Shown here one piece after another: positions 1 through 11,865 of a stretch of 64,000 bases of DNA. The DNA is taken from the NCBI GenBank assembly GCA_007570785.1, contig ML660777.1, positions 7,912,866-7,976,865 on the forward strand. Reading direction: 5' to 3'. Below the pieces are notes generated by a model. It was not told the origin of the DNA. It ran no database searches and was given only the letters and a program-made list of their open reading frames with translations. The stretch's first letter is position 1. The number at the start of each line of letters is the position of its first letter. Source of the DNA: Antilocapra americana (Eukaryota > Chordata > Mammalia > Artiodactyla > Antilocapridae). The translations under genes and the position numbers were made by a program.

Positions 1-608
1 ATTTAAATCCTTTAAGATGTTACTGTTAAAGTGCTGCACTAAACATGTCAGCAAATTTGGAAAACTCAACAGTGGCCACAGAACTGATAAAGGTCAGTTT
101 TCATTCCAGTCCCAAAGAAGGGCAATGTCAAAGAATGTTCAGTGTACCATACAGCCATATTCATTTCAGAGGCTAGGAAGGTTATGCTCAAAATCCTTCA
201 AGATAGGCTTCAGCACTGCATAAAGCGAGAACTTCCAGATGTGCAAGCTGGATTTAGAAAAGGCAGAACTAGAAATCATATTGCCAACATTCATTGGATC
301 ATAGAGAAAGAAAGGGAATTGCAGAAAATCATCTACTTCCACTTCATTGATTATGCTTAAGCCTTTGACTGTGTGGATCACAACAAACTGTGGAAAATTC
401 TCAGAAATGGGAATACCAAACCACTTGCCTGCCTCCTGAAAATCTGTATGCAGGTCAAGAAGCAATAGTCAGAACCTGACATGGAACAACAGAGTACTTT
501 AAAATTGGAAAAGGAGAACAACAAGGCTGTATATTGTTACTCTGCTTATTTAACTTATCATTTTAACATCAGTGAAATGCTGGGCTGGATGAAGCACAAG
601 CTGCAATC
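1..608 (+). mobile_element. BovB (RTE) LINE fragment, RT region, cut by window edge
   Basis: Part of a BovB reverse transcriptase region: it aligns by eye with the other copies here (53,701-54,300 and 19,340-19,930), including the stretch encoding QAGFRKGR and FIDYA. The frame is dead: there is an in-frame TAA where the family has the lysine codon of FIDYAKAF (near 358), and indels around 400-480. The 3' half is missing, since homology stops near 608. The left end is cut by the window. It resembles the copy at 53.5 kb more than that at 19 kb, suggesting an older subfamily. Confidence 0.93.
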
Positions 609-2042
609 AAATGACTCTCATTGCCACTTCATTCTGAGGAAGTACACAGTGATCTAGCAGGCTTGGATATCAGACACTGTATGTATTCTGACATTTTGGT
701 TGCTAGGCTTTTAAGCTATGTGATTAAGAAGTATACATCCCTTGGCATCATGGATGCTATGATCTCAAAGCAGTATGATGTAGTAGAATTCCAGCCTGCA
801 GCCTTATTCTTTCACTGCAGGGTACATGATTAAGGGATACCTATATATTCCCTGGTATGATCAAGGTGTGATGTCCAAGACTCATAACTGTAGCTTTCCA
901 ATACTGTGTACCTTTTGTGTTAGATCCTGATCTCCCATTTCTTTAGCATTCCATAGGGCTCTTCAAGAGGCTACATGTCTTGCCAGAAGGCTATTTTACA
1001 AGGAATCAATCTTGAGCAATTAACAAATTTTTGAGTAGTGCTCAAAATGGCGGATCAGAAGGTATGATTCTTGCAGTGAGATAATTTTATTTTTATCTCT
1101 AAAAAGATCTGAAGAAAGCAAGTAATATAATAGGAACATGAGAAATGATATGGGATAGTCACTCATTGATAGCTCAGAAATTTTGGAGTAAGCCTGAATC
1201 TGCAGGACAAAGCATGATTCTGCATAACACAGAGGCAGTAGAAATAAAGTAAGAGATGAAATTTTGACAAATGCGTCAAGCTTTCACTATTTTCTGATTT
1301 AAAAATGTATACATAAAAAAGAGTCAAAGACCACAGCTCCACATGTGGATGAAAGAAAATGATTTTAAAGTTCCTGGTGCACACAATCTATTTTCCTACT
1401 CTAATTTGTGTATTGTTGTTTTCACAACATTCATTTTTATACTGTTATCATTTTGTTGGTTTCCTAACTTAATATCACCAACATCCCTTAACTCTTTCTG
1501 TTGTCTAGATATATAGTCTATTGCTTTGAATTCAAATAGATTCTTTTAAGGTCAGTTTTTAATTTATATAATTTCTCTTGAGATAACATCAGGTGAACAG
1601 GCAAAGAGCCAGATGTGCAATTTCTAAAGCTCTGAAATCATACGAAGACAGGGGAGGGATAGATTTGTTGGACTTGCTCTAAAATCATGGGAGGGTGAGG
1701 ACCTTCTGCAGAGGAAATCCATGTTTTAAATAGCAGTGTTCTCAGGAAATTTTATTTCAATACTAATTTAAGAAATTAAAACATAAAATATTATTGTTTA
1801 ATATGAGAGATATTGTGGGAAAGAGGGAAATGATTGAGTTTTAAATTGACAATTGTAATGTAAATTTTGCATTTTGACTAATGATATATTGTTGTTAATA
1901 TTTATGGAGAAATGAAACATTTTGAGACTAAGTAAGACCTGTTTCTCATCATGTTAAAACCCTTTTAATGTATGTGCTCCTTTCATAGTCACATATACTC
2001 TGATTTTCCTCTTCCCCTCCCACGTGTCTTTTCCTATGCAAT
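609..2042. other. Unique sequence, no gene recognised
   Basis: No known repeat is recognised. A 70-codon plus-strand frame at 621-833 has no recognisable domain and is probably chance. The stretch becomes AT-rich after about 1,730. Confidence 0.5.
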
Positions 2043-2055
2043 AGTTTGGTATGTC

Positions 2056-2190
2056 GGAGAAGGCAATGGCACCCCAATCCAGTGCTCTTGCCTGGGAAAT
2101 CCAATGGACTGGGGAGCTTGGTGGGCTGCTGTCTATGGCATTGCACAGAGTCGGACATGATTGAAGCCACTTAGCAGCAGCAGCAGCAGT
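2056..2190 (+). mobile_element. BOV-A2 SINE, single A unit
   Basis: A-unit sequence runs from ggagaaggcaatggcacccc to a terminal (CAG)n run, the typical BOV-A2 3' end. Imperfect flanking repeats (2043-2054 and 2188-2199, about 10 of 12 matching) look like a target-site duplication. Only one of the two A monomers is present. Confidence 0.9.
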
Positions 2191-2271
2191 TCGGTATTTG
2201 TTAAGGGACCCTCACCTCATGAACAGATACTCCATATCTGGACATACTCTAATTCTGTATACACGCATTTG

Positions 2272-2368
2272 TGCATGCTCAGTCGTGTCCAACTCTTTCC
2301 AAACCCGTGGACTGTAGCCCAATATGCTCCTTTCTTCATGGGATTTTCCAATTAAGAATACTGGAGCC
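2272..2368 (-). mobile_element. Bov-tA SINE fragment, antisense
   Basis: Reverse complement of the Bov-A part of a Bov-tA element (ctcagtcgtgtccaactctt, then actgtagccc). It lacks the tRNA-derived head and has an internal gap near 2,350. Confidence 0.85.
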
Positions 2369-2418
2369 GGTTGAGTCTTTATTGCTTCAAAATAATCCCT
2401 CATCCATACCACTGATAT

Positions 2419-2712
2419 GACCACTCAGTCATGTCCAACTCTTTACCATCCTATGAATTATACAGTCCATGGAATTCTCCAGGCCAGAATACTAGAGTGG
2501 GTAGCCTTTCCCTTCTCCATTCCCAAGCCAGGGATGGAACTCAGGTCTCCCACATCACAGGGGGATTATTTACCAGCTGAGCCACCAGGGAAGCCCAAGA
2601 ATACTGGAATGAGTAACCTTTCCCTTCTCCAGCATATCTTCCTGCCCAGGAATCACATTGGGGTCTCCTGAATTGCAGGCAGATTCTTTACCAACTGAGC
2701 TATCAGGGAAGG
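2419..2712 (-). mobile_element. Bov-tA SINE with an extra tRNA-derived unit
   Basis: Antisense Bov-tA whose tRNA-derived half occurs twice: once at about 2,510-2,596 and again at 2,597-2,712 (each ends in a form of taccarctgagc plus aggga). The second unit carries the variant tcctgaattgcaggcagatt. An exact 9-bp repeat (ataccactg at 2406-2414 and 2724-2732) may be the target-site duplication. The same build is seen at 63,131-63,450. Confidence 0.88.
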
Positions 2713-3732
2713 ACATATTACCGATACCACTGTTAAAGGTCTCCTCCAGGAACTTCATGAGACCCAAATCTCCCTGAAAAGAATAACACAAAAAGTTAAA
2801 ATGAGTCTTTGAGAATGTAGTATAAATTAAACTGTGGTGTTTATTTTTCTAAAAGTAGAGATTACTAGGTAAAGTGGGAAAGAAAAAGGTTATAAAATCA
2901 CCAGGTAACCAAGGAAGAGCATTGAAGAGGCCATGGGGCCAAGGATATCAAGTACTAAATGTCTCTGTTTCTAATTTTGGAAAAGGCTAAAGAGTCTGGA
3001 AGAACTCAATAATAATTTTCCTGGAAGTTGATAATTATTCGGCACAATTTTTAGTAATGAGATCTGCTCAGTTGAGAGCACAATACTCTCGTGTTTTAAT
3101 GCCTTTGCCACAGGAATACTGCAAAATGAATACAAAGCAAGCAGCCAGGGAAAACTGGATCATTTAAATAAAGCCCGACTTTATTATTCTTGAGAGATGC
3201 AGATTTGAAGGAATTCTAATTGGGGACTGATTTTATCACCCCACTCTTACACTGCATGCATATCAAAGTCCAGAAAGTTAGTTCCTTTTACTATGGGAGC
3301 ACCAATTACCTTGATGTTCATATCCAAAATGATGGATTTACATGAGATATCTGAAATAGTGAAACTATGGAAGCAGATAATCCCAATTTAAGAGATATTG
3401 CATTAAACTAATATGTAAAGTTCAACTCACCATGCAATTTTAATCCTAAAAATATCATTTTGCATAGACACTCCAGTTGTGTTTTAATAATATCCTTTTC
3501 ACCATGCATTAAGTATATATGCTTTAAGTACTGCTTTGAAAAAAATGAATGAGGGGATTATTTTTTTGAAGTTGAAGGCATTTGGACAAGACTTCCAAAA
3601 GAATTCTAAACCTTTATGAAAATGCGTAGACTTCTTAAATCTGCAGAGATCTGGGGCTATGAGTGGAAGCCACCAAACTCACCTCGCCAGTCAGAGGGTA
3701 GTTAAGGGGAACAAGACAGTCTGGGCTTTGTG
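2713..3732. other. Unique sequence, no gene recognised
   Basis: AT-rich single-copy-looking DNA with no long reading frame and no repeat I can name. Confidence 0.5.
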
Positions 3733-3945
3733 ATTGCATGAGTCATGTCCAGACCCTTTGCAATGCTGTGGACTGTAGCCTGCCAGGTTCCTCTGTCCAT
3801 GGGATTCTCCAGGCAGGAATACTGGAGTGGGTTGCCAGTTCCTTCTGCAAGGGATCTTCTCCACCCAGGGCTTAAACCTGCCTCTCTTATGTTTCTTGCA
3901 TTGACAGGTGGGTTCTGTACTGCTATTACTGCCTGGGAAGACCCA
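3733..3945 (-). mobile_element. Bov-tA SINE, antisense
   Basis: Near full-length antisense Bov-tA: gactgtagcctgccaggttc, then gggattctccaggcaggaat, then a diverged tRNA-derived head ending in gcctgggaagaccc. Short reading frames across it on both strands are SINE read-through. Confidence 0.92.
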
Positions 3946-4314
3946 GGGTCGGTGATTAGAGACAACCAACTCCTTGCTAACGTTAGTGATGATTTTGCAT
4001 TGTTCTCAGGTTTTCTCTTCACATCACAATTATCTAAGGTACCTCCATTTCATCTTAGTTCCTATCTGTTATCCTTCATTGTAATCTTTTCCATGTGAAG
4101 CATTCACTTTAGCTCACATCTCTTCATATGCATAGCAGGTTTTTTATAACCAAAATTTCACTTAAGGATCTACATCATGGATTGTAACTAGTCTGATTAT
4201 GTTCAATCTAAGTCCTACTTGATGAACATGAGATGACATTTAACAGTAAGGGTGGTTTATGGCAAAGAAAGCCAAATACCACACAGTAAAAATCTTCAGT
4301 TATTTTAGAAGTAG
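3946..4314. other. Unique sequence, no gene recognised
   Basis: No repeat or coding signal recognised between the SINE and the BovB. Confidence 0.45.
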
Positions 4315-5274
4315 CTGTATGCAGGTCAGGAAGCAACAGTTAGAAGTAGACATGAAACAACAGACTGGTTACAAATAGGAAAAAGAGTACATCAAGACTG
4401 TATATTATCACCCTGCTTATTTAACTTATATGCAGACTACATCATGAGAAACACTGGGCTGGAGGAATCACAAGCTGGAATCAAGATTGCTGGGAGAAAT
4501 ATCAATGACCTCAGATATGCAAATGACACCACCCTTATGGTAGAAAGTGAAGAGGAACCAAAAACCCTCTTGATGAAAGTGAAAGAGGAGAGTGAAAAAG
4601 TTGACTTCAAGCTCAACATTCAGAAAATTAAGATCATGGCATGGAAACAGTGGAAACAGTGAGAGTCTTTATTTTTGAGGGAGGCTCCAAAATCACTGCA
4701 GATGGTGACTGTAGCCATGAAATTAAAAGACGCTTACTCCTTGGAAGGAAAGTTATGACCAACCTAGATAGCATATTAAAAAGCAGAGACGTTACTTTGC
4801 CAACAAAGGTCCGTCTGGTCAAGGCTACAGTTTTTCCAGTAGTCACGTATGGATGTGAGAGTTGGACTGTGAAGAAAGCTGAGTGCTGAAGAATTGATGC
4901 TTTTGAACTGTGTTGTTGGAAAAGACTCTTGGGAGTTCCTTGGATTGCCAGAAGATCCAACCAGTCCATCCTAAAGGAGATCAGTCCTGGGTATTCATTG
5001 GAAGGATTGATGTTGAAGCTGAAACTTCAGTACTTTGGCCACCTTGTGCAAAGAGTTGACTAATTAGAAAAGACCGTGATGCTGGGAGGGATTGAGGGCA
5101 GGAGTAGAAGGGGATGACAGAGGATGAGATGGCTGGATGGCATCACTGACTCGATGGACATGGGTTTGGGTGGACTTCGGGAGTTGGTGATGGACAGGGA
5201 AGCCTGGCGTGCTGTGATTCATGGGGTTGCAAAGAGTCGGACACGACTGAGTGACTGAACTGAACTGAACTCAA
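4315..5274 (+). mobile_element. BovB LINE, 5'-truncated, 3' end intact
   Basis: Begins inside the RT region (tgcaggtcaggaagcaacag) and runs to the BovB 3' tail of repeated actgaactga units. An open segment at 4444-4662 encodes a damaged motif C: YANDTTLM, where the family has YADDTTLM, so one catalytic aspartate is lost. A TGA follows AEC near 4,886. Truncation at the 5' end is usual for target-primed reverse transcription. I found no clear target-site duplication. Confidence 0.95.
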
Positions 5275-6783
5275 CTTTCTAAAACTGGTGTAATATAATT
5301 TACTTACTCATCTTTCCTAGGATTTTTGCTTTGGGACCAAACATCTACATAAATCACAAGTGTTTGATGATTTTTCTAAGTCAATTATAATATTATCTTA
5401 GTTTCAATGCTTATAAATAAATACGAAATGGTTAAGTAGATGAAAGTAGCATAACTTACAAGTTGTAAATGGTTACTGTTTTATTATTTATACACCACTC
5501 AAATTAAGTAAGATTTTCAATATTTAATGTAAAATTATATCATTCAGTTGTCAAGTAACTCTAATTGTCTCAGGACTTGACAGATAAAACATTAATCTAG
5601 TAATACTAAAAAAGAAATTTTCATAAAATGTATGCATACTTTAGTTAATGAATTGCTATTAAAGAAAAAAGTTACTTAAAATAGTACTGTGAATGTAAAT
5701 TAAAAATTACAGTGCCTAAGTAACATACCAATAGGCTTTAGTAAACATATTCCATTGCGGTCAAAATCAGCAGTCTAGTAACAGAGATCCCACACTCCTA
5801 TTTACTTGAATATTGAGAGAAAATTATAATGGAATATGAACACTCTAAAAAGATATATCCTACAGATCAATACAATTTTTAAACAAATAGCTAAAGCATG
5901 AAAAATATCTAGACTGTATATTGCTTATAATTTTTAAATACAAGAGATATCTGTGATAGTTGTATTTCTTAACATTTTGATGATCTGTCTCACATATTCC
6001 TGAATAAATTCAAACTTGGTAACTATTATCTTTAATAATTTTTATTTCTTTCCATATAGCTACCTATTCTTTCATATCTCCCTATTTCAATAATTTGTTG
6101 AAATAAAAACTATTTGAAATAGATATTTAGAAGATAGTATAAAAATGTACCCATATCACCACTGAGCTATATGAAATAAATTTTTTTGTCATTTTTACCT
6201 TTAACTTTGTTTTGAGAAATTTTTCTTTAAGTCAACTTTGTACCCTTTCTAGATTTCATTCACAGTCACACCTAACTATTTAAGATTTAGCATGCTTTCT
6301 CCCCATTCATGTTTTTGTTTACCAGCTGGAAAGACCTTCAGGAGCAGAGGCAGCTTGTCCTCAGTCTCTGAAAGGCAAACATGCCTGGTGAACATGCTTC
6401 AAAATACAATGAACTCTGCTACAGTTTCATCTTCCAGATGTAGTGCAATCTCTCTTTTTCTTAACTATAAACTAGAACTACATTAGGAGATTCTAGGAAT
6501 TGTAGTTCTAACCTGATTGTTCAATACCACCTGAGTAGGACAAGTCATCTTCCTCTTTTATTCTCTCCCTAATTCCCTTTTTCACTTTATTTGTCCCTAG
6601 GAATTTTTTTTTTAAAAAAATGTGTTTCCAGAAGAGTCTTTATCCATATTGCATTAGAAATAGCCTCCAGGTTTTAAATACATCTCAGATTATTTGTACC
6701 ATTCATTAAAAATTAACAGGTTTTTTTATTGACTCTTGGTTGCATTAATCAAAAAATTTTAGTACTATGTACTGTGTTAGTTG
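5275..6783. other. AT-rich unique sequence
   Basis: About 1.5 kb without a repeat I can name. A 64-codon frame at 6292-6486 lies in a less AT-rich patch (6,290-6,560) but has no recognisable domain. Confidence 0.5.
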
Positions 6784-6922
6784 GAGAAGGAAATGACAAT
6801 TTCCTACTCCAGTATTCCTGCCTGGAAAATCTCATGGACAGAGGAGCCTGGTGGGCTAGAGTCTACAGGGGTCACAAAAGAGTTGGACATGAATTAGTAA
6901 CTAAACAAAAACAACAACAAAA
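6784..6922 (+). mobile_element. Bov-A type SINE, A unit only
   Basis: Sense A-unit: ggagaaggaaatgacaattt, then tcctgcctggaaaatctcatg, ending in a decayed cgactgag-like end and an ACAACAA tail. No tRNA-derived head. Confidence 0.85.
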
Positions 6923-7279
6923 TTAAAAGCACTGGGCAGACAATTCAGTTACTGCTCTGAAAGCATTATAGGTAAAATTTAATGCATAAAGGGTTCATGA
7001 TTCTCCACTACCTTCCACTTTTTCATCTTGTTGAAAAGGTTAATTTCAGCATATTAATTATAATGATGGCATTATATCATTTCAGGTTAAAAAGTTTCTT
7101 ATACCAATAAGCTTAAATTCAATGTTATCCTCTCTAAACTATCTACCTCTGAATGTATATCACAGGCAGATGAGGATTTAAACTACTCTGTTTCATTTGG
7201 GGGAGAGTGGATACATGTATTTGTCTGGCTGAATTCCTTCCCTGTTTACCTGAAAGTATCACAGTATTGTTAACTGGCT
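6923..7279. other. Unique sequence
   Basis: Nothing recognised. The start of the 68-codon frame at 7207-7413 lies here, and the rest of that frame is BovB sequence. Confidence 0.45.
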
Positions 7280-8037
7280 ATTTGCAGGTCAAGAAGCAAC
7301 AGTTAGAACTGAATATGGAACAGCAGACTGGTTGCAGATTGGGAAAGGAGTACCTCAAGGTTGTATATTGTCACATTGCTTATTTACCTTACATGCAGAG
7401 TAAAGTCAAGTAAAGTCACTCAATTGTGTCTGACTCTTTGAGACCCCATGAACTGTAGCCTACCAGGCTCCTCCATCCATGGAATTTTCCAGGCAAGAGT
7501 ACTGGAGTAGGTTGTCATTTCCTTCTCTGGGGGATCTTCCTGACCCAGGGATCGAACTTGGGTCTCCCACACTACAGGCAGATTCTTTACTATCTGAGCC
7601 ACCATGCAGAGTACATCTTGTGAAATGCCTCACTGGATGAAGTACAAACTGGAATCAAGATTGCCGGGAGAAATACCAATACCCTCAGATATGCAGATAA
7701 TACCACCGTTATGGCAGATAGCAAAGAAGCAAAGAGACTCTTCATGAAGGTGAAAGATGAGAGTGGAAAAACTGGTTTAAAACTCAGCATTCAAGAAACT
7801 AAGATCATGACATCCGGTCCCATCACTTAATGGCAAATAGATGGGGAGACAATGGAAACAGTGATAGACTTTATTTTCTTGCCCTCTAAAATCACTGCAG
7901 ATGGTGACTGCAGCCGTGAAATTAAAAGACACTTGCTCCTTGGAAGAGAGGCTATGAAAAACCTAGGCATCCTATTAAAAAGCAGACATATTACTTCACC
8001 CACAAAGGACATAACTGAAGCGACTGATCACTTAGCA
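7280..8037 (+). mobile_element. BovB LINE fragment split by a Bov-tA
   Basis: BovB RT sequence runs 7,280-7,402, is interrupted by an antisense Bov-tA, and resumes at 7,603 or later. Homology continues to the family's cccacaaaggtcc region near 8,010, then jumps to a tail-like segment (ataactgaagcgactgatca). About 450 bp of the usual 3' half is therefore missing. The YADD site reads YADNTT (about 7,690-7,710), and a TAA replaces Ser at SWQ near 7,829. Confidence 0.92.
7403..7602 (-). mobile_element. Bov-tA SINE inserted into BovB
   Basis: Complete antisense Bov-tA (cactcaattgtgtctgactc to ctatctgagccac). It is flanked by an 11-bp exact direct repeat, catgcagagta, at 7392-7402 and 7603-7613. 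That repeat is BovB sequence, so this is a target-site duplication and the SINE is younger than its BovB host. Confidence 0.97.
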
Positions 8038-8499
8038 TTGTTCTAATATATTAGAAAAGGATATCTTAGAAATAGTCTAAGCTTGTGTAAAAAATTCATA
8101 ATTTTCTTCTCATTTGTTTTATCTAACCAAATTTTCTATTAAGAATTTAAGAGGCATAGATACATTGGATTTGCTGTTTAGATGGTTATATGACTTAATG
8201 AGAAACAATATTTTGCTTCTTAGTTTCCCACAGCCATCTTTTTTATGCCTTTATTTAGGACAATCTTTATTAGTGTATGCAGTAGCAGTGTCTTTGTATT
8301 ACTTCTGAATATAAAGCCACAATCCTTATATCCTACTCTTAAGTGTATGTCTGTGATATAGGTTTTGATTAGAGCCCATTACTAGGAAGTGGTCTCTTTC
8401 TGTTTTTAGTTTCATAAGAGGTTTCCGCTGCCTAAATTTTGGTGTTGGTAAATGTTACGAATATGTAAATGTGATAGCAAGTAAGTGTTGAAATTAAAT
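8038..8499. other. Unique sequence
   Basis: No repeat recognised. The 64-codon frame at 8114-8308 is hydrophobic and AT-rich and looks like chance. Confidence 0.4.
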
Positions 8500-9160
8500 A
8501 TTTTCTTTATATATTGATGTATTTTAAATGTTTGATATTTTAAGAGGCTAAGGTGGCAAATATCATAACATATTTCAAATATTTTAATATTTAATACTTT
8601 TAAAGTTTTCTTGCATGCTAAAATGCACTATACCTGTTCATCATTTGGTTGTTTCATGTCAGTTGCTAGTTTTGATTGCTGGTATTTTATTTTGGATACT
8701 TGTGTTGATAGTTTTCTAATGATATCTTTATTTTTCCTTATAATAAGAAAAATTATTGTTTTTGTAATAAGAGTTTATGAAGACCATTAAGGGTTGGGGA
8801 AATGTTCTAACTTCTAAATCTCTTAAGCATTGTATATGAGGGAACAGCTTTCTGATTCTTGATGGTTTAGTAAAATGAACTCTAAAGCCATGTGTATTTG
8901 GGTATTATTGAGATTTCAGGTGTATTTATTTGTTCTGTGGCTAAATTTTTGTTTTATTTGAATTAAAAAAAATTATTTTAACTGTTTTAATTACTGTCTT
9001 TGTTGGGTGTTCTCTTGAAGCAGAGTATTTAGTAGTTTTTCCAGTATAATGATAGAATTAAATTTTCTTGTGTGTATCAACAGAAGGCTATTTATTATGT
9101 CCTTAATATAGTGTTGAAATATGTTTTCATATCCATATTCCACTTTATTTTCTTAAAATC

Positions 9161-9182
9161 ATATATATATATATATATATAT
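9161..9182. repeat. (AT)n microsatellite
   Basis: A perfect run of alternating A and T over 22 bp within the old antisense L1. Confidence 0.95.
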
Positions 9183-9235
9183 GCCTTCTCTCTTTCGTGA
9201 TCACTATTACCATCTTTGACTAACTCTTAGTATCA

Positions 9236-9356
9236 GTGGCAACCCACTCCAGTACTCTTGCCTGGAAAAACTCATGGACAGAGGAGCCTGGTAGGCTGCA
9301 GTCCATGAGGTCGTGATGAGTCGGACACGACTAAAGCAATTTAGCAGCAGCAGCAG
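9236..9356 (+). mobile_element. BOV-A2 SINE, single A unit
   Basis: Sense A unit (aacccactccagtactcttg to cggacacgactaaagcaatt) ending in a CAG run. It is inserted in the antisense L1. Confidence 0.9.
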
Positions 9357-9804
9357 TGTTTTTGGAGTATACTTTTGGTTTTTTTATTCCATTCTGCTTT
9401 TGCTTGGCTTTCTGTTTCATTTGTAAAATTTATTGATATTTCTTTCTTTTTTGTTTTACTCCCTTTGGCTCTGTTCTGTGTCTTTTGTTAATTTATCAAT
9501 TTGAGTGATCTTCCATCATAGTTTTTTTCAAGAATAAATTTATTATTTTTTTATGATATTTACTTAATCATTTTGAGACCTTCAAAATAGGAATGAAAAA
9601 CCTTGATTTTTTTGTTTAGTATTATATTTAATTCACACGTAATTCCTGGAACATTTGACATCTGACAATTTTGAATTTTCCAATTCATGGACATTTAGCT
9701 GATATTATATTTTTACAATATTGAAAATCTGCAAGAACTGTTGTAAATAACTTTTTTTTGGTTTCTGATATTGAGTTTTTGTGTTTTCTCTCACTTCTTG
9801 ATTG

Positions 9805-10060
9805 TTGTTGGATCTGACTCTTTGAGACCCCACAGACTACAGCACACCAGGCCTCCTTGTCCTCTACCATCTCCCAGAGCTTGCTCAAACTCCTGTCCCT
9901 TGAGTCAGTGATGACGTCCAACGGTCTCACCCTCTGTTATCCTATTCTCCTCCTGCCTTCAGTCTTTCCCAGCATCAGGGTCTTTTCCAGTGAGTTGGTT
10001 TTTCTCATCAGGTGGCCAAGGTAGTGGAACTTCAGCTTCTTGATAGCTCTCTTCAGATCA
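9805..10060 (-). mobile_element. BovB 3'-end fragment, antisense
   Basis: Reverse complement of the BovB 3' end: tgactctttgagaccccaca, then catctcccagagcttgctca, then gtctttcccagcatcagggt, then ggtggccaaggtagtgg. About 250 bp is present, a short 5'-truncated copy inside the old L1. Confidence 0.9.
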
Positions 10061-10120
10061 AATTTCAAAGAACTATAATTTAACATTTGGTTCTATTGTA
10101 CTCGTTTCTGTTTTATTTGT

Positions 10121-10304
10121 AGCTCAGCTGGTAAAGAATCTGCCTGCAATGTGGGAAATCTGGGTTGATCCCTGGGTTGGGAAGATACCCTGGAGAAGGG
10201 AAAGGCTACCTACTCCAGTATTCTGGCCTATAGAATTCTATGGACTGTGTAGTCCATGGGGTTGCAAAGAGTCAGACATGATTGAGCAACTTTCACTTTC
10301 ACTC
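10121..10304 (+). mobile_element. Bov-tA SINE
   Basis: Sense Bov-tA from agctcagctggtaaagaatc (tRNA-derived head, first bases lost) to gtcagacatgattgagcaac, with a tttcactttcac tail typical of BOV-A units. Confidence 0.93.
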
Positions 10305-11497
10305 TTATTTTCCCTCCTTGTATTTTTACAGGTTTCTTTTTCCACATTTTTCTAGCTTCTTGAGATGCACAGTTAACTCAGTGAGTTTCAACTTTTGCTC
10401 CTTTCTAAAATGTGAATTAAAGCCATAAATCTTGTTTTAAATACAATTTATCTGTTTCTCATAATTCTAATGTATATAATTCATTATGATTAATCTGCAT
10501 TATTATTTCAGTTTTGATTTTAATTTTGATCTATGGCTTATTTAGTAGTAAATTTCTTAATTTCCAAATTATGATTTTTTTAGTAATCTTTTTGTTTTTG
10601 ATTTATAGCTTAATTTTATTGTCGCCATAAAGCATACCCTATAATTTTACTTCTTCATAATTAATTGAGACTTGCCTTGTGGTGAAGCATGCACTTAGTG
10701 TTTTTTAAGGTTTTAAGTACAATTTAACTATTGACTAGCTTGTTTTTAAATGTGTTCAGTGTTTCATATATATCAAAAATTCAAATTTGCTAATTTTATA
10801 TTGAAATTTTCTATGTTCTTGAATTTTTTTATCTTACTCTGTCACTGAAAGAAGTATATTAAAATCTCTTACTATAACTGTAGATTTGCCTGTCATTTTT
10901 ATAAGTTTGTTTTATAGCTATTTCAGAATATATTAGTTGGTTTTTAAAATATATAATTTTTATGATCTTGGTAGAATTAGCATTTTATCATTATAATGTT
11001 TTTCTTTATATTATTTATGTCTGTGTAGCTATATTCATGTGTGTGCTTTGTCTGTTTACTCGAAGAGCTGTTGTCTTTTCATCTGAACATTAGCTGAGTT
11101 AAAATTAATGCCATCATTCATGTGTTTAGGTTTAAAGCTACCATCATACTTTTTGCTTTTCATATGTCCATCTGTCCTCTATTTCCTTTATTTTTCTTCC
11201 CTTTTTTAAGATATGTCTCTGTGTGTGTATTTAATTATGTTTCCTCCTTTATTTGTTCAGAAATATTTACTCTTTCATTATTGTTTAAGGCTTAGCCAAG
11301 AGATTACAACATACATCCTTCATGACTTATGTCCAATAATTGTGTTTACTCTGGTCTTATTCCTGGGCAATATATGCACCTTAGGAAAATTGAAATCAGG
11401 TCATTTTCTCCACAAATATCATTGCAGTTATATTTAAATTTATCATATTCAATTTTAAATGAAATGAGATTTTATTATTGCTTATGTAGTCAATCTT

Positions 11498-11635
11498 GGG
11501 AATTCCCTGACAGTCCAGTGATTAAGACTTCACCTTCCAATGCAAAGGATGTGAGTTAGATCCCTGGTTGAGGAGCTAAGATCCTACATGCCTCATGGCT
11601 AAGGAAACCAAAACATAAAAGAGAGGTAATATTGT
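11498..11635 (+). mobile_element. CHR-2/ART2-type tRNA-derived SINE
   Basis: Sense copy beginning gggaattccctgacagtcca, then gttagatccctggttgagga, then gctaagatcctacatgcctc. This is the cetartiodactyl CHR head, distinct from Bov-tA. It is inserted in the old L1, and the body is short. Confidence 0.8.
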
Positions 11636-11865
11636 AGCAAATTCAAAAAAGACTTAAAGAAAATGTCTACATAAAAAAAATCTTTTAAAAAGTGATTATT
11701 TAGATTCACTCTCTTTACTTCTTTATGTTTCCAAATGAGATTATTTTTAATGCTTGAATAATAATTTTTAGTATGTCTTTTAGTAGAAATCTGTTTGAGC
11801 TGTGTTCTTATAACTCTTATTTATCTAAAATATCTTTATTGACTTTGGTTTTTTTCATTAATCTG

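Larger units (their letters stand above)
8500..11865 (-). mobile_element. Old L1M LINE, antisense, ORF2 to end of ORF1, interrupted
   Basis: T-rich plus-strand DNA reads as the reverse complement of mammalian L1. From left to right it passes through ORF2 RT-like sequence (8,650-9,100), then the mid-ORF2 landmarks (about 10,590-10,990: tttatagcttaattttattg, then ttaaaatctcttactataac), and then ORF1 3'-end-like sequence (11,730-11,860). It is heavily decayed with no open frame. Later insertions are BOV-A2 (9236), BovB (9805), Bov-tA (10121) and CHR-2 (11498). The left boundary is soft. Confidence 0.72.

Noticed and set aside
1044..1066. atggcggatcagaag followed by gtatg, resembling a first coding exon and splice donor
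   Set aside because: Too short, in AT-rich DNA without CpG enrichment, and no downstream exon is seen.
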